Shown here one piece after another: positions 1 through 12,900 of a stretch of DNA of 64,000 bases. The position numbers and the translations under genes are program-made. Numbering within the stretch: position 1 is the stretch's first letter; every line of letters begins with the position of its first letter. The notes beneath the pieces were generated by a model, which was given only the letters and a program-made list of their open reading frames with translations, did no database searches and had not been told where the DNA came from. The stretch spans positions 2,852-66,851 of the forward strand of contig QLIY01000865.1 in assembly GCA_003260075.1 (NCBI GenBank), read 5' to 3'. Source of the DNA: Phallusia mammillata (lineage: Eukaryota > Chordata > Ascidiacea > Phlebobranchia > Ascidiidae).

Positions 1-967
1 GCAGCTGCACCAGCCGAAGTAACCAAACCTGATGATGAAACAAGTCATGAAACTGATGACCACAACCAAAGTGATGGACCACATTTTGCACCCAAGATTG
101 ATCTTCCTGATCTTGTGGAAGCAAAAACTGGTGAAGAGGATGAAGAGGTGACAATGTTGTTCCTGGGCCTTAACTAATAAAATGTTTAACATGATCTGAG
201 ACAGAATCTTGTAGGTTTGGTCTACTACCCAATAGTAATATGTGTGACTGATTTTTGTCAGATATGTGATTACTGCTGAAATATTTGTGACAATGATGTG
301 TGTTCAACCAAACCAAACTCTGTATTTTCTTATCGATCAATTATTATGTCCTGTAGAACAAGTTTTGTACATTAATTTGGATGTTTGTTAAGGTACTCTT
401 CTGCCACCGTGCGAAGCTGTATCGGTTTAACGACTCACAGTGGAAGGAGAGAGGTGTTGGTGACATTAAAGTTCTAAAGCACAAGTTGACTGCTAAATAT
501 CGGATTGTCATGAGAAGAGAACAGGTTTGATTTGTTTGTTACAAAGTCTTATTATTCTAAATTCGCTTTTAGATTACTATGAAGCAATCAGTACAATTGT
601 GACTTTATACCATAGCTATTTTTCATACCCTCACTCCCTAAGAAAAATTAGGTTTTTCGTATTGGCAATAGTGACAAATGTCAGACTTTAATGTCAAACC
701 CACAGAGTCTGTAATTGTGCAAACAAATATTTTTCTGTCAAATTAAGGTCTTGAAGTTGTGTGCAAATCACTATATCACTGGCAACATGCAACTCAAACC
801 ACATGGAACCAATTGCAAAGCATGGACATGGGTGGCGCAGGACTTCTCAGATATTGATGATCAACCACAGAAAGAAATGTTTGCTGTGAGATTTGGAAAT
901 GTTGACAGTGCATCCAGTTTTAAAGAGCAAGTGGATCTTGCTGCCAACTGTGCCAATGAACAGCCAA
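1..967 (+). other. RANBP2: RanBD1 coding exons of RANBP2
   Basis: Exons are 1-147, 393-524 and 748-967. They encode the acidic lead-in (KTGEEDEE), the core KLYRF...WKERGVGD...MRREQ, then [11 protein letters not shown] and [11 protein letters not shown], the canonical order of a Ran-binding domain. Introns fall between EE and VLF, and between REQ and VLK. RanBD3 and RanBD4 use the same two positions. Confidence 0.93.
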
Positions 968-3900
968 GTGAGAACACATCAAAACAAAATATAATTATTT
1001 CACAAAGTTAAATCAATGTATTGGACAAAATTACGCAATTTATTTGTTCAGTATGTTATTATTTTTTTATATATAATCATAGCTGACATATGGACAGAAG
1101 TAAACGAGTTGAACTTTCAGTGTATTAAGTTGTTGATTCTATATACCCATGATTTTTGCAAAATATTTTAGCTCTGAAACAACCCACTTCACCATCAAGA
1201 GCTGCCACTGCATTCATCAGGAAAGAATCACAGCAACAACAAGTCAAGCCTTTTGGTATCGCCAACACTTCATCCAACAATGCCAATGGAAATAACCTTG
1301 TAACAAAGGTGTGTATTTAAAATACAAGTTTTAATTACCACCCTTTCATAAAAAAAATCTGTTTGGTAGTTTGAATTAGTTGTGTAACCTAATGATTGGC
1401 CCTAAATTGTTTCCTACTTGCAAAATATCTATACACTTAAATAATCGACTAATTTTTGTCTGTTTTTTAGCCTTCAAATGTACAATCATCAACCCCAGTT
1501 AGCAAACCACCCACCACACAAACTTCTGGTAAGTTTTGCTCAATGTGATGTATGAAAAAAATATTTATCTTTTTTTAGCCATTGTATAGATACTTTAAAG
1601 CGTGTTTTTTCTTTGCTACAATCAGAAATGGGCATCTTTAGCAAACCATCAGTTGTTGGAAGTTGGGAATGTCCTGATTGTATGGTGAAAAATCCACCCT
1701 CTGCAAACATGTGCCAATGCTGTAGTGCACAGAACCCAAGTGCTGCAGAATCTACACAAACAACAGGTTTATAACTAATGTTTCTTAAATTCTTCTGCTT
1801 TATTTTTGTGATTAACTTATGTAGTGGACGACAAATGTGTTGTGTGTTGTGTTTCAGAAACTAAACCATCAAAGCCATTCACGCCAACCATTTTTGGAGC
1901 ACCAAGCACTTCATCTACGTTTTCATTTGGTGTAAAACCGGGGCAGGTAAAGACTTTCGTACTGGTCTAACAATACATGCAACTATATACAAATCTGTTT
2001 AATTGCATAACCAACATGCCAAGCGATTTATACAATATCCAAATGTGGTGACTAAACTGATGATTTTCATCTCAAACAGCTACAGTTGGGGTTTATGATT
2101 TTTATTCAATCAATCAAATTACAAATTATGTGATGAACCAGATTTGTTTGTATTAGTGTCCAACTGTTATGATTGCTGATGTCGTGTGCATGTTTATTTC
2201 CATCCTTGGAGTTAAAATTTCCTTTTTTGCAGACACAATCAATTTTTATTGCTCCTGCTGTGCCCTCTCAACCAGCTGGTAAGGGTTGGAGTTTTAGCTG
2301 TCTGTTTATTTATTTAACAACCACTCAATATGTCAATGTACACTCTAGAATCACAAAAAGGGGTTCTTAGCAAACCAAAAGCTGCGGGAAGTTGGAATTG
2401 TCCTGATTGTATGGTGAATAATCCACCATCTGTAACCATGTGCCAATGTTGTGGTGCCTCAAACCCAACTGCTGCTGATTCAACACAAGCAACAGGTTTG
2501 GAAATATTTGTTGGGAATAAATGCTTAATGCTGTTATTTGAAAAACTAATTACTTTCTGCTGTTTCAGTTTTGTGATTTGGTGTATGTTTCCTGTGGACT
2601 GCTAAAATGACAAGTGGTAAAACTTGTATTTTTTAGAAACAAAGCCATCCAAGCCTTTTGCTCCAAGCATTTTCGGAGCACCAAGCACTTCATCTACATT
2701 TTCATTTGGTGTAAAACAGGGACAGGTAAATACTAAAATAATGACCCAATGAAATTTGCAATGATTAGTGATTAATTGCTTTTCTAACATAAATTACATG
2801 TATATTTTGATTCATGTCTGGTTACTGAGTGACATCTCTTACGAACATTGTTTTTGCAGGATACCACTTCAATATTTGGAAAATCAGATCCTGTTCAATC
2901 TGGTACAAAACCCCCCCCCCATAGTGTATGTACAATGACAAAATGTGCTAAGCCACCCTTCTAGTTTATTTAACAACCACTCAATATGTCAATACACACT
3001 CTAGATTCACAAAAAGAGGATCTTAGCAAACCAAAAGCTGCAGATTCAACACAAACAACAGGTTTGGAAAAAATCCCCCCCCCCCCCACACAAACTTCTG
3101 GTAAGTTTTGCTCAATGTGATGTATGAAAAAAATATTTATCTTTTTTTAGCCATTGTATAGATACTTTAAAGCGTGTTTTTTCTTTGCTACAATCAGAAA
3201 TGGGCATCTTTAGCAAACCATCAGTTGTTGGAAGTTGGGAATGTCCTGATTGTATGGTGAAAAATCCACCCTCTGCAAACATGTGCCAATGCTGTAGTGC
3301 ACAGAACCCAAGTGCTGCAGAATCTACACAAACAACAGGTTTATAACTAATGTTTCTTAAATTCTTCTGCTTTATTTTTGTGATTAACTTATGTAGTGGA
3401 CGACAAATGTGTTGTGTGTTGTGTTTCAGAAACTAAACCATCAAAGCCATTCACGCCAACCATTTTTGGAGCACCAAGCACTTCATCTACGTTTTCATTT
3501 GGTGTAAAACCGGGGCAGGTAAAGACTTTCGTACTGGTCTAACAATACATGCAACTATATACAAATCTGTTTAATTGCATAACCAACATGCCAAGCGATT
3601 TATACAATATCCAAATGTGGTGACTAAACTGATGATTTTCATCTCAAACAGCTACAGTTGGGGTTTATGATTTTTATTCAATCAATCAAATTACAAATTA
3701 TGTGATGAACCAGATTTGTTTGTATTAGTGTCCAACTGTTATGATTGCTGATGTCGTGTGCATGTTTATTTCCATCCTTGGAGTTAAAATTTCCTTTTTT
3801 GCAGACACAATCAATTTTGACTGCTCCTGCTGTGCCCTCTCAACCAGCTGGTAAGGGTTGGAGTTTTAGCTGTCTGTTTATTTATTTAACAACCACTCAA

Positions 3901-6900
3901 TATGTCAATGTACACTCTAGAATCACAAAAAGGGGTTCTTAGCAAACCAAAAGCTGCGGGAAGTTGGAATTGTCCTGATTGTATGGTGAATAATCCACCA
4001 TCTGTAACCATGTGCCAATGTTGTGGTGCCTCAAACCCAACTGCTGCTGATTCAACACAAGCAACAGGTTTGGAAATATTTGTTGGGAATAAATGCTTAA
4101 TGCTGTTATTTGAAAAACTAATTACTTTCTGCTGTTTCAGTTTTGTGATTTGGTGTATGTTTCTTGTGGACTGCTAAAATGACAAGTGGTAAAAGTTGTA
4201 TTTTTTTAGAAACAAAGCCATCCAAGCCTTTTGCTCCAAGCATTTTTGGAGCACCAAGCACTCCATCTACATTTTCATTTGGTGTAAAACCGGGCCAGGT
4301 AAAGTAAAAAAATAATGACCCAATGAAATTTGCAATGATTAGTGATTAACTGTTTCACAATTACTAACATAAAGTGCATGTATATTTTGATTCATGTCAA
4401 GTTACTGAGTGACATCTCTTACAAATGTCGTTTTTGCAGGATACCACTTCACTATTTGGAAAGTCTGATCCTGTTCAATCTGGTACAAATTTGTTCATGT
4501 TTACTTGCCTTCTTTGTAGTTTTTTAATTTAAATTTCTTGGTTCTGTGTTTGAACCGATAGTTCAACTAACTACAGAAGTTAAAGTCAAACATATTGTAA
4601 ACATACTTTTTGTTTTCTAGATTCAAAATCAACGTTTTCATTTGGCACCAAACAGGATACTAAAGAGGTAGGTATTTAGGCTTTATTTTGAATTTGTAAA
4701 AATGTAAAAATAGGTGTTAATGTTTGTACAAATTTAAACTGCTGACTTGAAATGTGCTTGTTTTTGCAGACACAGTCAGTTTCCACAGCTCCTGCTATTC
4801 CCTCTCAACCAGCCGGTAAAGGTTCAAGTTTTTGTAAAACTTTAATTTTTTTGCAACCACCCAATATTTTCTCATCCACTACAGAACCACAAAAAGGCAT
4901 CTTTAGCAAACCAGCAGTTGCCGGAAGTTGGGAATGTCCTGATTGTATGGTGAAAAATCCACCAAGTGAAGTCATGTGTCCATGTTGTGGTGCATCAAAC
5001 CCTAGTGCTCCTGCTTCCACAGAACAAACAAGTATTGTAGTTTTGTTTCATTGAAATATCCTGTGTGTTTACAAACCTATGTTGTCTGTGTTAACTTATT
5101 TTATTAACTTATTCAAATAGCAGACTGAAAACTTTGACAAGTCTGATGGCATATGATGCCTATTACTTAGGTAAAATATATACCTAAAAAAAAAAACTGT
5201 GGACGACTTCAGACTTGTCAAAGTTTTCAGTGTGTTATTATACATGACTTTTGTCTCCATCTGTCGTACTGAGTCTCTGGTGATTCGTTATTTCTGATAT
5301 ACTACACACAGCTTATTCAAATAGAATATAAATAAGTTGTTTAAACATAAATTAAAAACATATACGAGTATTTCACATAAGCAAGTCATGTGAGTCAACC
5401 CAACAACTACTAAACTAAACATGCTGAGTGAGAGCTCAAGCAAGTTGCCACCTACACAAAATCACTCAAGCATTGAAGCCAGTCATGCATACATAAACAC
5501 AAGATAAATAAATTTAATTGAGGAACAAAGTTAACAGATGGTAACTTGTAACTTAATTTTTATTCAGCACCAAAGCCAGCTAAGCCATTTACAGCTACTC
5601 TTTTTGGTACAACTACTGGTTCGTCCACATTTTCGTTTGGTTTAAAGAAAGGACAGGTAAGTTTGCATCGCGTCAAAAACTTGTGTTGCATGTGAGATGT
5701 TTGATATGTTCTTATGTGTTGTGTTTTACATCTTGTAATACAGGACACAACTGCTACGTTTGGCAAACAAGATACAGTCAAATCAGGTAAGTTGAACAAA
5801 ATGAAATCTACACACAACCTTTTAAAGTTGTTTTCTAAATTGGAAAATGGTAATTGAATTAAAAATAAAGCTTTGTTGGCAAAAAACAAAATCCACAGGA
5901 AATTACAATCTCTGTGAAAAGTCATAAATATTACAAAAAACAAATTTACTCAATAAATGTGATGTTTTTTCATCAGACTCAACTCCGACGTATTCATTTG
6001 GAACTTCTAAACCAGAAACCGACAAGGTAGCATTATATTTAGCAATCTGGTATCATTGACGACATCAATACAATTCTTGACACCATTTTTCAGGATTTTA
6101 CACAAAGTGACCATCGAACACTTCAACGAGCAGGTGGAAGTCAACCAACTGGTGGTTTATCTTTTTCATTTGGAAGTCAAAGTACTGGTAATTTGGATGA
6201 AAAGTTTAAAGCAATTTAGCAAGTTTTTAAAAAATTTTCATACTATTTTGCAGCTTCAAAGCCCTTTAGTTTCAAACCAGATGACAATGAAGACCCATTC
6301 AAGTCTAGTTCAGGGCCTGGAGGAGCTTTACTTGCCAAACCTCGCTTCCCAAGTGTAAAAGATGATGTTGATGTTGATAAAGGAAGCGCTTCCTCATCTT
6401 CTGTGGATTCAAATGACGGTGAATAATAACAATTTGCTTAAAGGAATGCTAATAGGTTTAAAAACACACAGCTGACGTCTTCAGCGGTTTGTGTCTTGTT
6501 TGTGACCACTTTCGAAGATAAAATTTGCACTCACATTTTTCTTACTATACTCCACAAAATAAACTATTTCACAAACAAAATATACATAAGTTTATTGTTG
6601 AGGGTATGTTGCTAGCGTGCCGGACAGAAAACAATATGAAATGACTCTTGCAAATCACTTTTGTCTCTCAAGAAATGACAAAACTAATGCTTTCTTACGT
6701 TTATCAAGTCATATCAAATTCACCCTTGCAAACCGGCCCTAATGGGAAGACAACAGCTGTAATTTCCATCCAGTACAACTTGAACCCCTTAACTTTAACT
6801 TTCCAAATTTGTATTCAGATTATAGTGATGATGACGATTACTCATCGGATGACGAGGAGGAATATGACGTCGAAGAGGGTGAAATCAATACTTTCGCACA

Positions 6901-9900
6901 TCAGTCGCCATTGACTAGATACCAGGCGCCAAAGGTGTGTGTTATAAAAGTATTTGAAAACAAACTGAAAAGGCACACACAATAGAACTGCACAACGAAG
7001 CACTGTTTCACCATGGGACGGCGCAAAACTTTATAAACTATTGAACAAACGTTTTTTTTTCTCACTAATTTGCATGTTTAATATAGTTTTTCGACCAAAT
7101 GGTGTAAATTTATACCAACTAAGTTACTTGTTTTTTCGATGTATAACTTATCACTTTGCCAAAATGTGCAGGAAAATGAAGCTGCTGCAGTTGATGCAAA
7201 TGGAAGTGATGATGATGTCATATGTGTGGGTGAGATTCTTCCATCCAAAGAGTTGCAAGAAAAAGCAGAAAGTCTAATGCTTCCCCCTCATTTCTACAAC
7301 TACCTGGAAGATGAAAAACAGAAGGGAGAAAAGGACGAAGGCGGAACAGGTAATGGTAAATCTTGTATATATACACACTTAAATGAAAAGTAATGTGTAA
7401 ATGATATTCATTGATAACATGAACGAATCCGGTTAATCGCTTATTTCGTTTAATTGGAAATAGCTTTTAAAAAAAACTTGGTTAAACGCATATTCTGAAT
7501 ATTTGCATGAATAGCTTCGCAAATTGGATATACGATTAACCAGGTTTTGCTGGTCATCCTCTCATAGATAAGTTATTGGTAACATGGTTCTAACTTCTAA
7601 AGTGGTACATGATAGAGCGTTGATTAATACATGCAACTTATTGACAGAATCAAGTGCGTCTTCTGCAAGTGATCGTAAATCAACAAAGAAACCCGATGAA
7701 CAACCTCAAGACGCCAAACCAACTTTCGGTATGCTCTCTCTGAAATTTTATCAACCGACGAATAAAGTATCGATTTATTGTCTCTATTTCACAACAGGTG
7801 GAAGCAGTCTTGCGACTTTTGCTGACCTGGCTGCGACCAAGTCAAGTTTTAATTTCAGCGGAATTAAAACCACCACACCCCAAGCCTGGCAGCCCAGCCC
7901 CAAGCCAATGTTCTCACAGCAATCGAAACCCGACGACGCCGACCAAAGCACCGAGCTCTACAAGGTAAACTCGAGGAGAGATTTAATGATGGACGAAACG
8001 GAACACGTTTTGTTGTAACATTTGAAGTGCTAAGTTGTTTGCCAGAAGTTAAACAAAAACGTTGTTTCCTTTTCTCCGCAGGACGAGGAGCGTGACGACA
8101 TCCACTTCGAACCGATCGTGAAACTTCCGGAAAAGGTTGCCATGGTAACTGGAGAGGAGGATGAAGACACGCTTTACTCGCAGAGATCAAAACTCTTCCG
8201 ATGGGACGGGGTAAACAAAATCAATAAATTTGTTCAATACACAATGCAAATGTGAATCGAAACAACCTTGGATTTTAATTGTGAACTTAACGACCAGTTT
8301 CCTTTTGATCTTTTTGTTCTAAAAAAAGTTGTTTTGTTTTTAAAACAGTTTCGCTTTGCGTGAACTTCATGGAGCAGTATTATTTTATGTTACGAACTTC
8401 TGTGTCTAAGTTTATCGATATGGTTTAACTTGTGGTGTTAAAATTGAAATAGTATGTTTACTTGGGTAAACGGTTTCAAGCATGTTCAGTAAGTATGTAA
8501 GTAAGTACAAGGCACCCTTCTTTCTCCTTATAACCGCATTAGATGCAAAATATGTTTCTTGTTGTTAAATTTTTGTTGTTGTTGTATTTTGTTCTTGTAT
8601 GTTTCTTGTTGATAGCCACGTGTGTGTTGTTTAGGATACATCACAGTGGAAAGAGCGAGGTGTGGGAGATATCTGCATTAAATTCAACAAATCAACAAAC
8701 CGATACAGGATTGTGATGAGGCGCGAACAAGTGTTCAAGGTAAAGATAAACAATGCTGCTACAACGTTTAAAAAACACGAACATAGTCTTAGGCCTTCAT
8801 ACTTATTACACGGCTCAAATGTGTCAAATGTGTCATAAACAACTTTAAAGCTGTGGAAAGGGAAAGAGATTTGTTGGCGAAATACAGGATATACCAAAGT
8901 TTAAAGTCAAATATAACCACCTTGGGTAGCCGAGAAATTAGCTTTAGCGGCCAAGCCCTGAAATCGGGATCCAATTTTAATACCGTGTGACAAAAAGAAT
9001 CCTGTCGTGGGTTCGAATCCCACCGCAGGATAGCTTTTTCTAGCCCCCCCCCCCTTTTTGCACTGCGGACCGTTTTTGAAAGTGAAGTTTTATCGCGGAC
9101 CGTTCTTCAAAAAAAAAACTACAAATATTTAGCAATGAAAACGCCTAAATTGGTTTATCATCTCAGGGATACATTGACAAAATGTTTTATAGCATTTAAC
9201 CTGAAAAATTATACGGCCCGGTAATAAAATCCTGGCGGACCGGCCGTTGCCGACCACAGTTCTAGCCTACGCCTTATCACATGGAAATGCTTGGTGACCG
9301 GCTGATTCGACTGGCGTACTGTGATTTAATGACAAAAAACTCAACTTTTCATTTATACATCCCTATACACCTCTGTACTTTTCACTGTAACTTTTCAATA
9401 CCAAACTCTTTTCGTTATCCTGACCAGGTATGCGCCAACCATTACCTGACTTCTGACTTGAAGCTTTCCCCGCACGCCGGTTCAGATCGTGCTTGGACTT
9501 GGTTGGCTCACGACTTTTCTGAGGGTGGGGAAACCCCCGTAGTGGAACAATTCGCAATCCGGTTTAAGAACGCCGAGTTTGCAGAACATTTCAAAGATAA
9601 AGTGCAGGAATGTCAGGTGGTTGAAGTGTTTTAGAAACTTTTAAAAAAATTCTTGGTCACGTTTATGGTATACTTCTTATATGCAAATTTTCTGTAAAGA
9701 TTGGGTAAAACAAAATGTCCCTAACTATTATCGCAGTAGCAAATCCTTCGCAGAAGATTATGAAAAGAATTTACGATGTAATTACCTATGTTGCCCTGGT
9801 TATCATTTTATTTTGCACAGAAACTTCACTATACAGTTGCATTACATGTCGTTTATCATCCAAATCCTAGCCAACACGAAACGATCTGGAGTAAAATATT

Positions 9901-12900
9901 TCTTTAATTTTAGATTTTGATGGGAGGTTCTTCCACATCAAACGCACCAGCCACAACTTACATTAATCAAGTGGAGAAAATGAAATCGGAACTGGGTTAT
10001 TTCAAAGACAAGCTTCTTGAAAAACCGAAGATTGACCTGGAGAATACCATCACAGAAGGTAAACGCTCATCTCATAACCCTATTCTTCCATTTTTCTATA
10101 TTTTAAGAATGTTGACTTTTCAGCTTGATGGTAATTAATACAAGGCTGTAGATTACTGATTTTTTGCGTAAGTATATTTAATTATGCGTAACAGGGTTGG
10201 TTCCCACCGATTCGTCGAAGTTTGACCCCACCAAGCTTGCGTTGACGCCGTTGGTTCAACGTCATATTAAGGAAAAGAACGAAGCAGCCCAAGGGTAAGT
10301 TTTATTACCAGCAAATTAACTGTTCCACCTCTTTGGTAACAAATCGTTGTTTTTATCGTTTTGTTTTTCTTCTAGTTTCAAACCACCTGTTGAAAAAGTG
10401 GAAAGTGACAACCAAAGGCAGGAAGGTTAGTTAAACCGCATAACCTATTTCGCCTGTTTTATCACGTGATAATCATGTAACATTAAATGATTGCCCGGAT
10501 TTCGTTTAATCCGCTAGAACAGACGGGTTTTTATTACTGAGACAAAGATCTTTTAACTCCAAGTCAACGGGCTTGCTGAATTAGCTCCTGTTTTGCGAAT
10601 CCTTAACTATAGAGCAGATAAACCATTTTTTACGTTTTGGTAACCCCCCCCCCGTAAACGCTCATCTCATAACCCTATTCTTCCATTTTTCTATATTTTA
10701 AAAATGTTGACTTTTCAGCTTGATGGTAATTAATACAAGGTTGTAGATTACTGTTTTTTTGCGTAAGTATATTTAATTATGCGTAACAGGGTTGGTTCCC
10801 ACCGATTCGTCAAAGTTTGACCCCACCAAGCTTGCGTTGACGCCGTTGGTTCAACGTCATATTAAGGAAAAGAACGAAGCAGCCAAAGGGTGGGTTTTAT
10901 CACCAACAACTTAACTGTGTACCCTTGATGCTAACAAATATTTCGTTGTTTTTCACCGTGATGTTTTTTCTTTCTAGTTTCAAACCACCTGTTGAAAAAG
11001 TGGAAAGTGACAACCGAAAGCAGGAAGGTTAGTTAAACCGCAAAACCCATGTCGCCTGTTTTATCACGGGATCACTCATGTACCATTAAACGATTGCCCG
11101 GATTTCGTGTAATCCGCTAGAAGAGACGGGCTTTTATTACTGAGACAAAGATCTTTTAACTCCGAGTCTACGGGCTTGCCTGAATTAGCTCCTGTTTTGC
11201 GAATCCTTAACTAGAGCAGATAAACCATTTTTTTCCGTTTTGGTACTTTTTTACGTTCTCTAATGGCAATCCTGTGAAAAAAATAATCTTTATAAAACAT
11301 ACTTCTGCACACTAATGCAAAATTTTAACCGGTAACAAACAAGCGAGTATATTTGTGTAAAACGTAACGTTGCGATGGCAACAAAATTTATTTGAGAATG
11401 ACACAAGTTGCCGCCGAAACGTTATGTTTTACACACATACACTGGTAGGTTTGTTTGTTTGTTTGTTTGTTTCGGGTTTGGTATATAAACCACCCCCCCC
11501 CCTCCTGTGAAAAAAATAATCTTTATAAAACATACTTCTGCACACTAATGTAAAATTTTAACCGGTAACAAACAAGCCAGTATATTTGTGTAAATCGTAA
11601 CGTTGCGATGGCAACAAAATTTATTGGAGAATGACACAAGTTGCCGCTGAAACGTTATGTTTTACACAAATACACTGGTAGGTTTGTTTGTTTGTTTGTT
11701 TGTTTGTTTGTTTGTTTGTTTGTTTCGGGTTTGGTATATAAACCGTGAATTGTGTACCAAATGTAACATTGTTTTACAGCTGACAGTGCACCGAAAATTC
11801 CAACCTCCATTGGTTTAGATAAGTTCCAATTTAAGATGAAACCAGATGTCAGTCCCGACAAACCTAAACAACGAGGCATCAGCGTTTGCTCAGCCACGAG
11901 GTAACGTATTTACATTGTACGCAAAACACCGAAACCCAAAACATATAAGTAACTTAGTACAACATCTTTACAGTGAGGATTCCTACACAGCCGACGTTTA
12001 CTTTGAACCGAAAATTCCGCTCCCAGACAAAGTGGATCTTGTGACGGGAGAAGAAGAAGAACAGGTTAGGTTTTGGAGATTTTGTTTATTTGTGGCCTAT
12101 GGTGTCTAATCACATCACTGACAATCAAATTAAGATCCATCAGTACTTTATCATAAAACTATGTTCCATCAAGGTGCACCAATGAGCTGCAGACAGTGAA
12201 CATTGTTTCGAGCTATAAGGTATCATCAGCGTATTAGATAGTGTTTTTTTAGATTGAGACACTCCGGTTTGGTTTCTAGGCAGTTGATTGTTTATTGTGT
12301 ATCCATCTATCTGTGGTTGTGTCTCATTGTGGCATCCAACAGATTTTGTGAGGCATGACTTTCAGTATGTTACTCCCAACTAACTGGAGTGCCCTATAGT
12401 GACAACTCTAGCTTATACCGTCAACTGTACGACGCGCATTCAGTGTTATTTACCCTGATGAAGGCGATAATGTCAAAACGTCGGAATAAAAATACATTTG
12501 CCAGAAGAGCTCTAAAAAACTTGATAAAAGTTATGCCTGGCAGCAAATAGCTCATATATTTATACCGTCAATGTTGTGTCACTAGCTACATAGATGGGAT
12601 CTTGTGGGAAGTAACGATGTACACTGTCTGTATTTTACCTATATTATTACGTTGGCGTGTTATGTAAAAGAATGTTTTAAATGTTAACATGATTTTGTCT
12701 AAAACTTCTTCACCCTGTTATGTACAGTTTACTTGGATCCTATGAAAAGCCATTTACATAATGTACTCAGCTAAGCATTTGTGGAACGGCCTGATTGCAA
12801 TTAAGGTCAATAGCTGATGGACTGGTTGAAAAACATAGCAAACAAAACCATATGTTTCGGCTTTAAATCTTTTTTTCTTTGTCCACCATAATCACCGACT

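Larger units (their letters stand above)
1172..6418 (+). other. RANBP2: FG-repeat and RanBP2-type zinc-finger block
   Basis: Exons: 1172-1308, 1471-1528, 1626-1766 (ZnF), 1858-1946, 2233-2278, 2349-2495 (ZnF), 2637-2725, 2860-2902; then near-identical copies 3198-3338 (ZnF), 3430-3518, 3805-3850, 3921-4067 (ZnF), 4209-4297, 4440-4481; then 4621-4667, 4770-4815, 4885-5031 (ZnF), 5568-5656, 5744-5786, 5977-6026, 6094-6187, 6254-6418. Each finger carries GSW-x-CPDCMV-x-NPPS-x3-C-x2-CC, the RanBP2 zinc-finger pattern, and alternates with an exon ending in TFSFG, an FG repeat. In RANBP2 such fingers bind Ran or exportin and FG motifs bind transport receptors (family knowledge). Five intact fingers are readable, two of which belong to the duplicated segment. 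Confidence 0.88.
8082..9616 (+). other. RANBP2: RanBD2 coding exons
   Basis: Exons 8082-8210, 8635-8739 and 9428-9616 encode [20 protein letters not shown], then [10 protein letters not shown]...[13 protein letters not shown], then [10 protein letters not shown]...[10 protein letters not shown] and [16 protein letters not shown]. The domain is complete. Its introns lie after FRWDG and after VFK, unlike RanBD1, RanBD3 and RanBD4. Confidence 0.92.
11270..11743 (+). repeat. Tandem duplication joined by C10 (11493-11502)
   Basis: Bases 11270-11491 recur at 11503-11743, all intronic. Each copy contains a palindromic element and a GTTT microsatellite that is longer in the second copy. Confidence 0.9.
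9914..11900 (+). other. RANBP2: Inter-RanBD linker exons, partly duplicated
   Basis: Exons 9914-10058, 10195-10294, 10376-10425 and 11780-11900 join in phase and encode a hydrophilic linker ([20 protein letters not shown], then [24 protein letters not shown] and [10 protein letters not shown]). A second copy of the middle two exons lies at 10790-10889 and 10978-11027 inside a C-run duplication. Its phases would allow it to be spliced in frame, so one or two copies may be used. Confidence 0.75.

Noticed and set aside
2911-3087. CRISPR-like or satellite array suggested by regularly recurring C-runs
   Set aside because: There are no short regular repeats or unique spacers, and copies are simple pairs of local sequence.
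8082-8210. RanBD2 as a degenerate, non-functional domain because its introns differ
   Set aside because: All core motifs of the domain are present and in frame. Only the intron positions are unusual.
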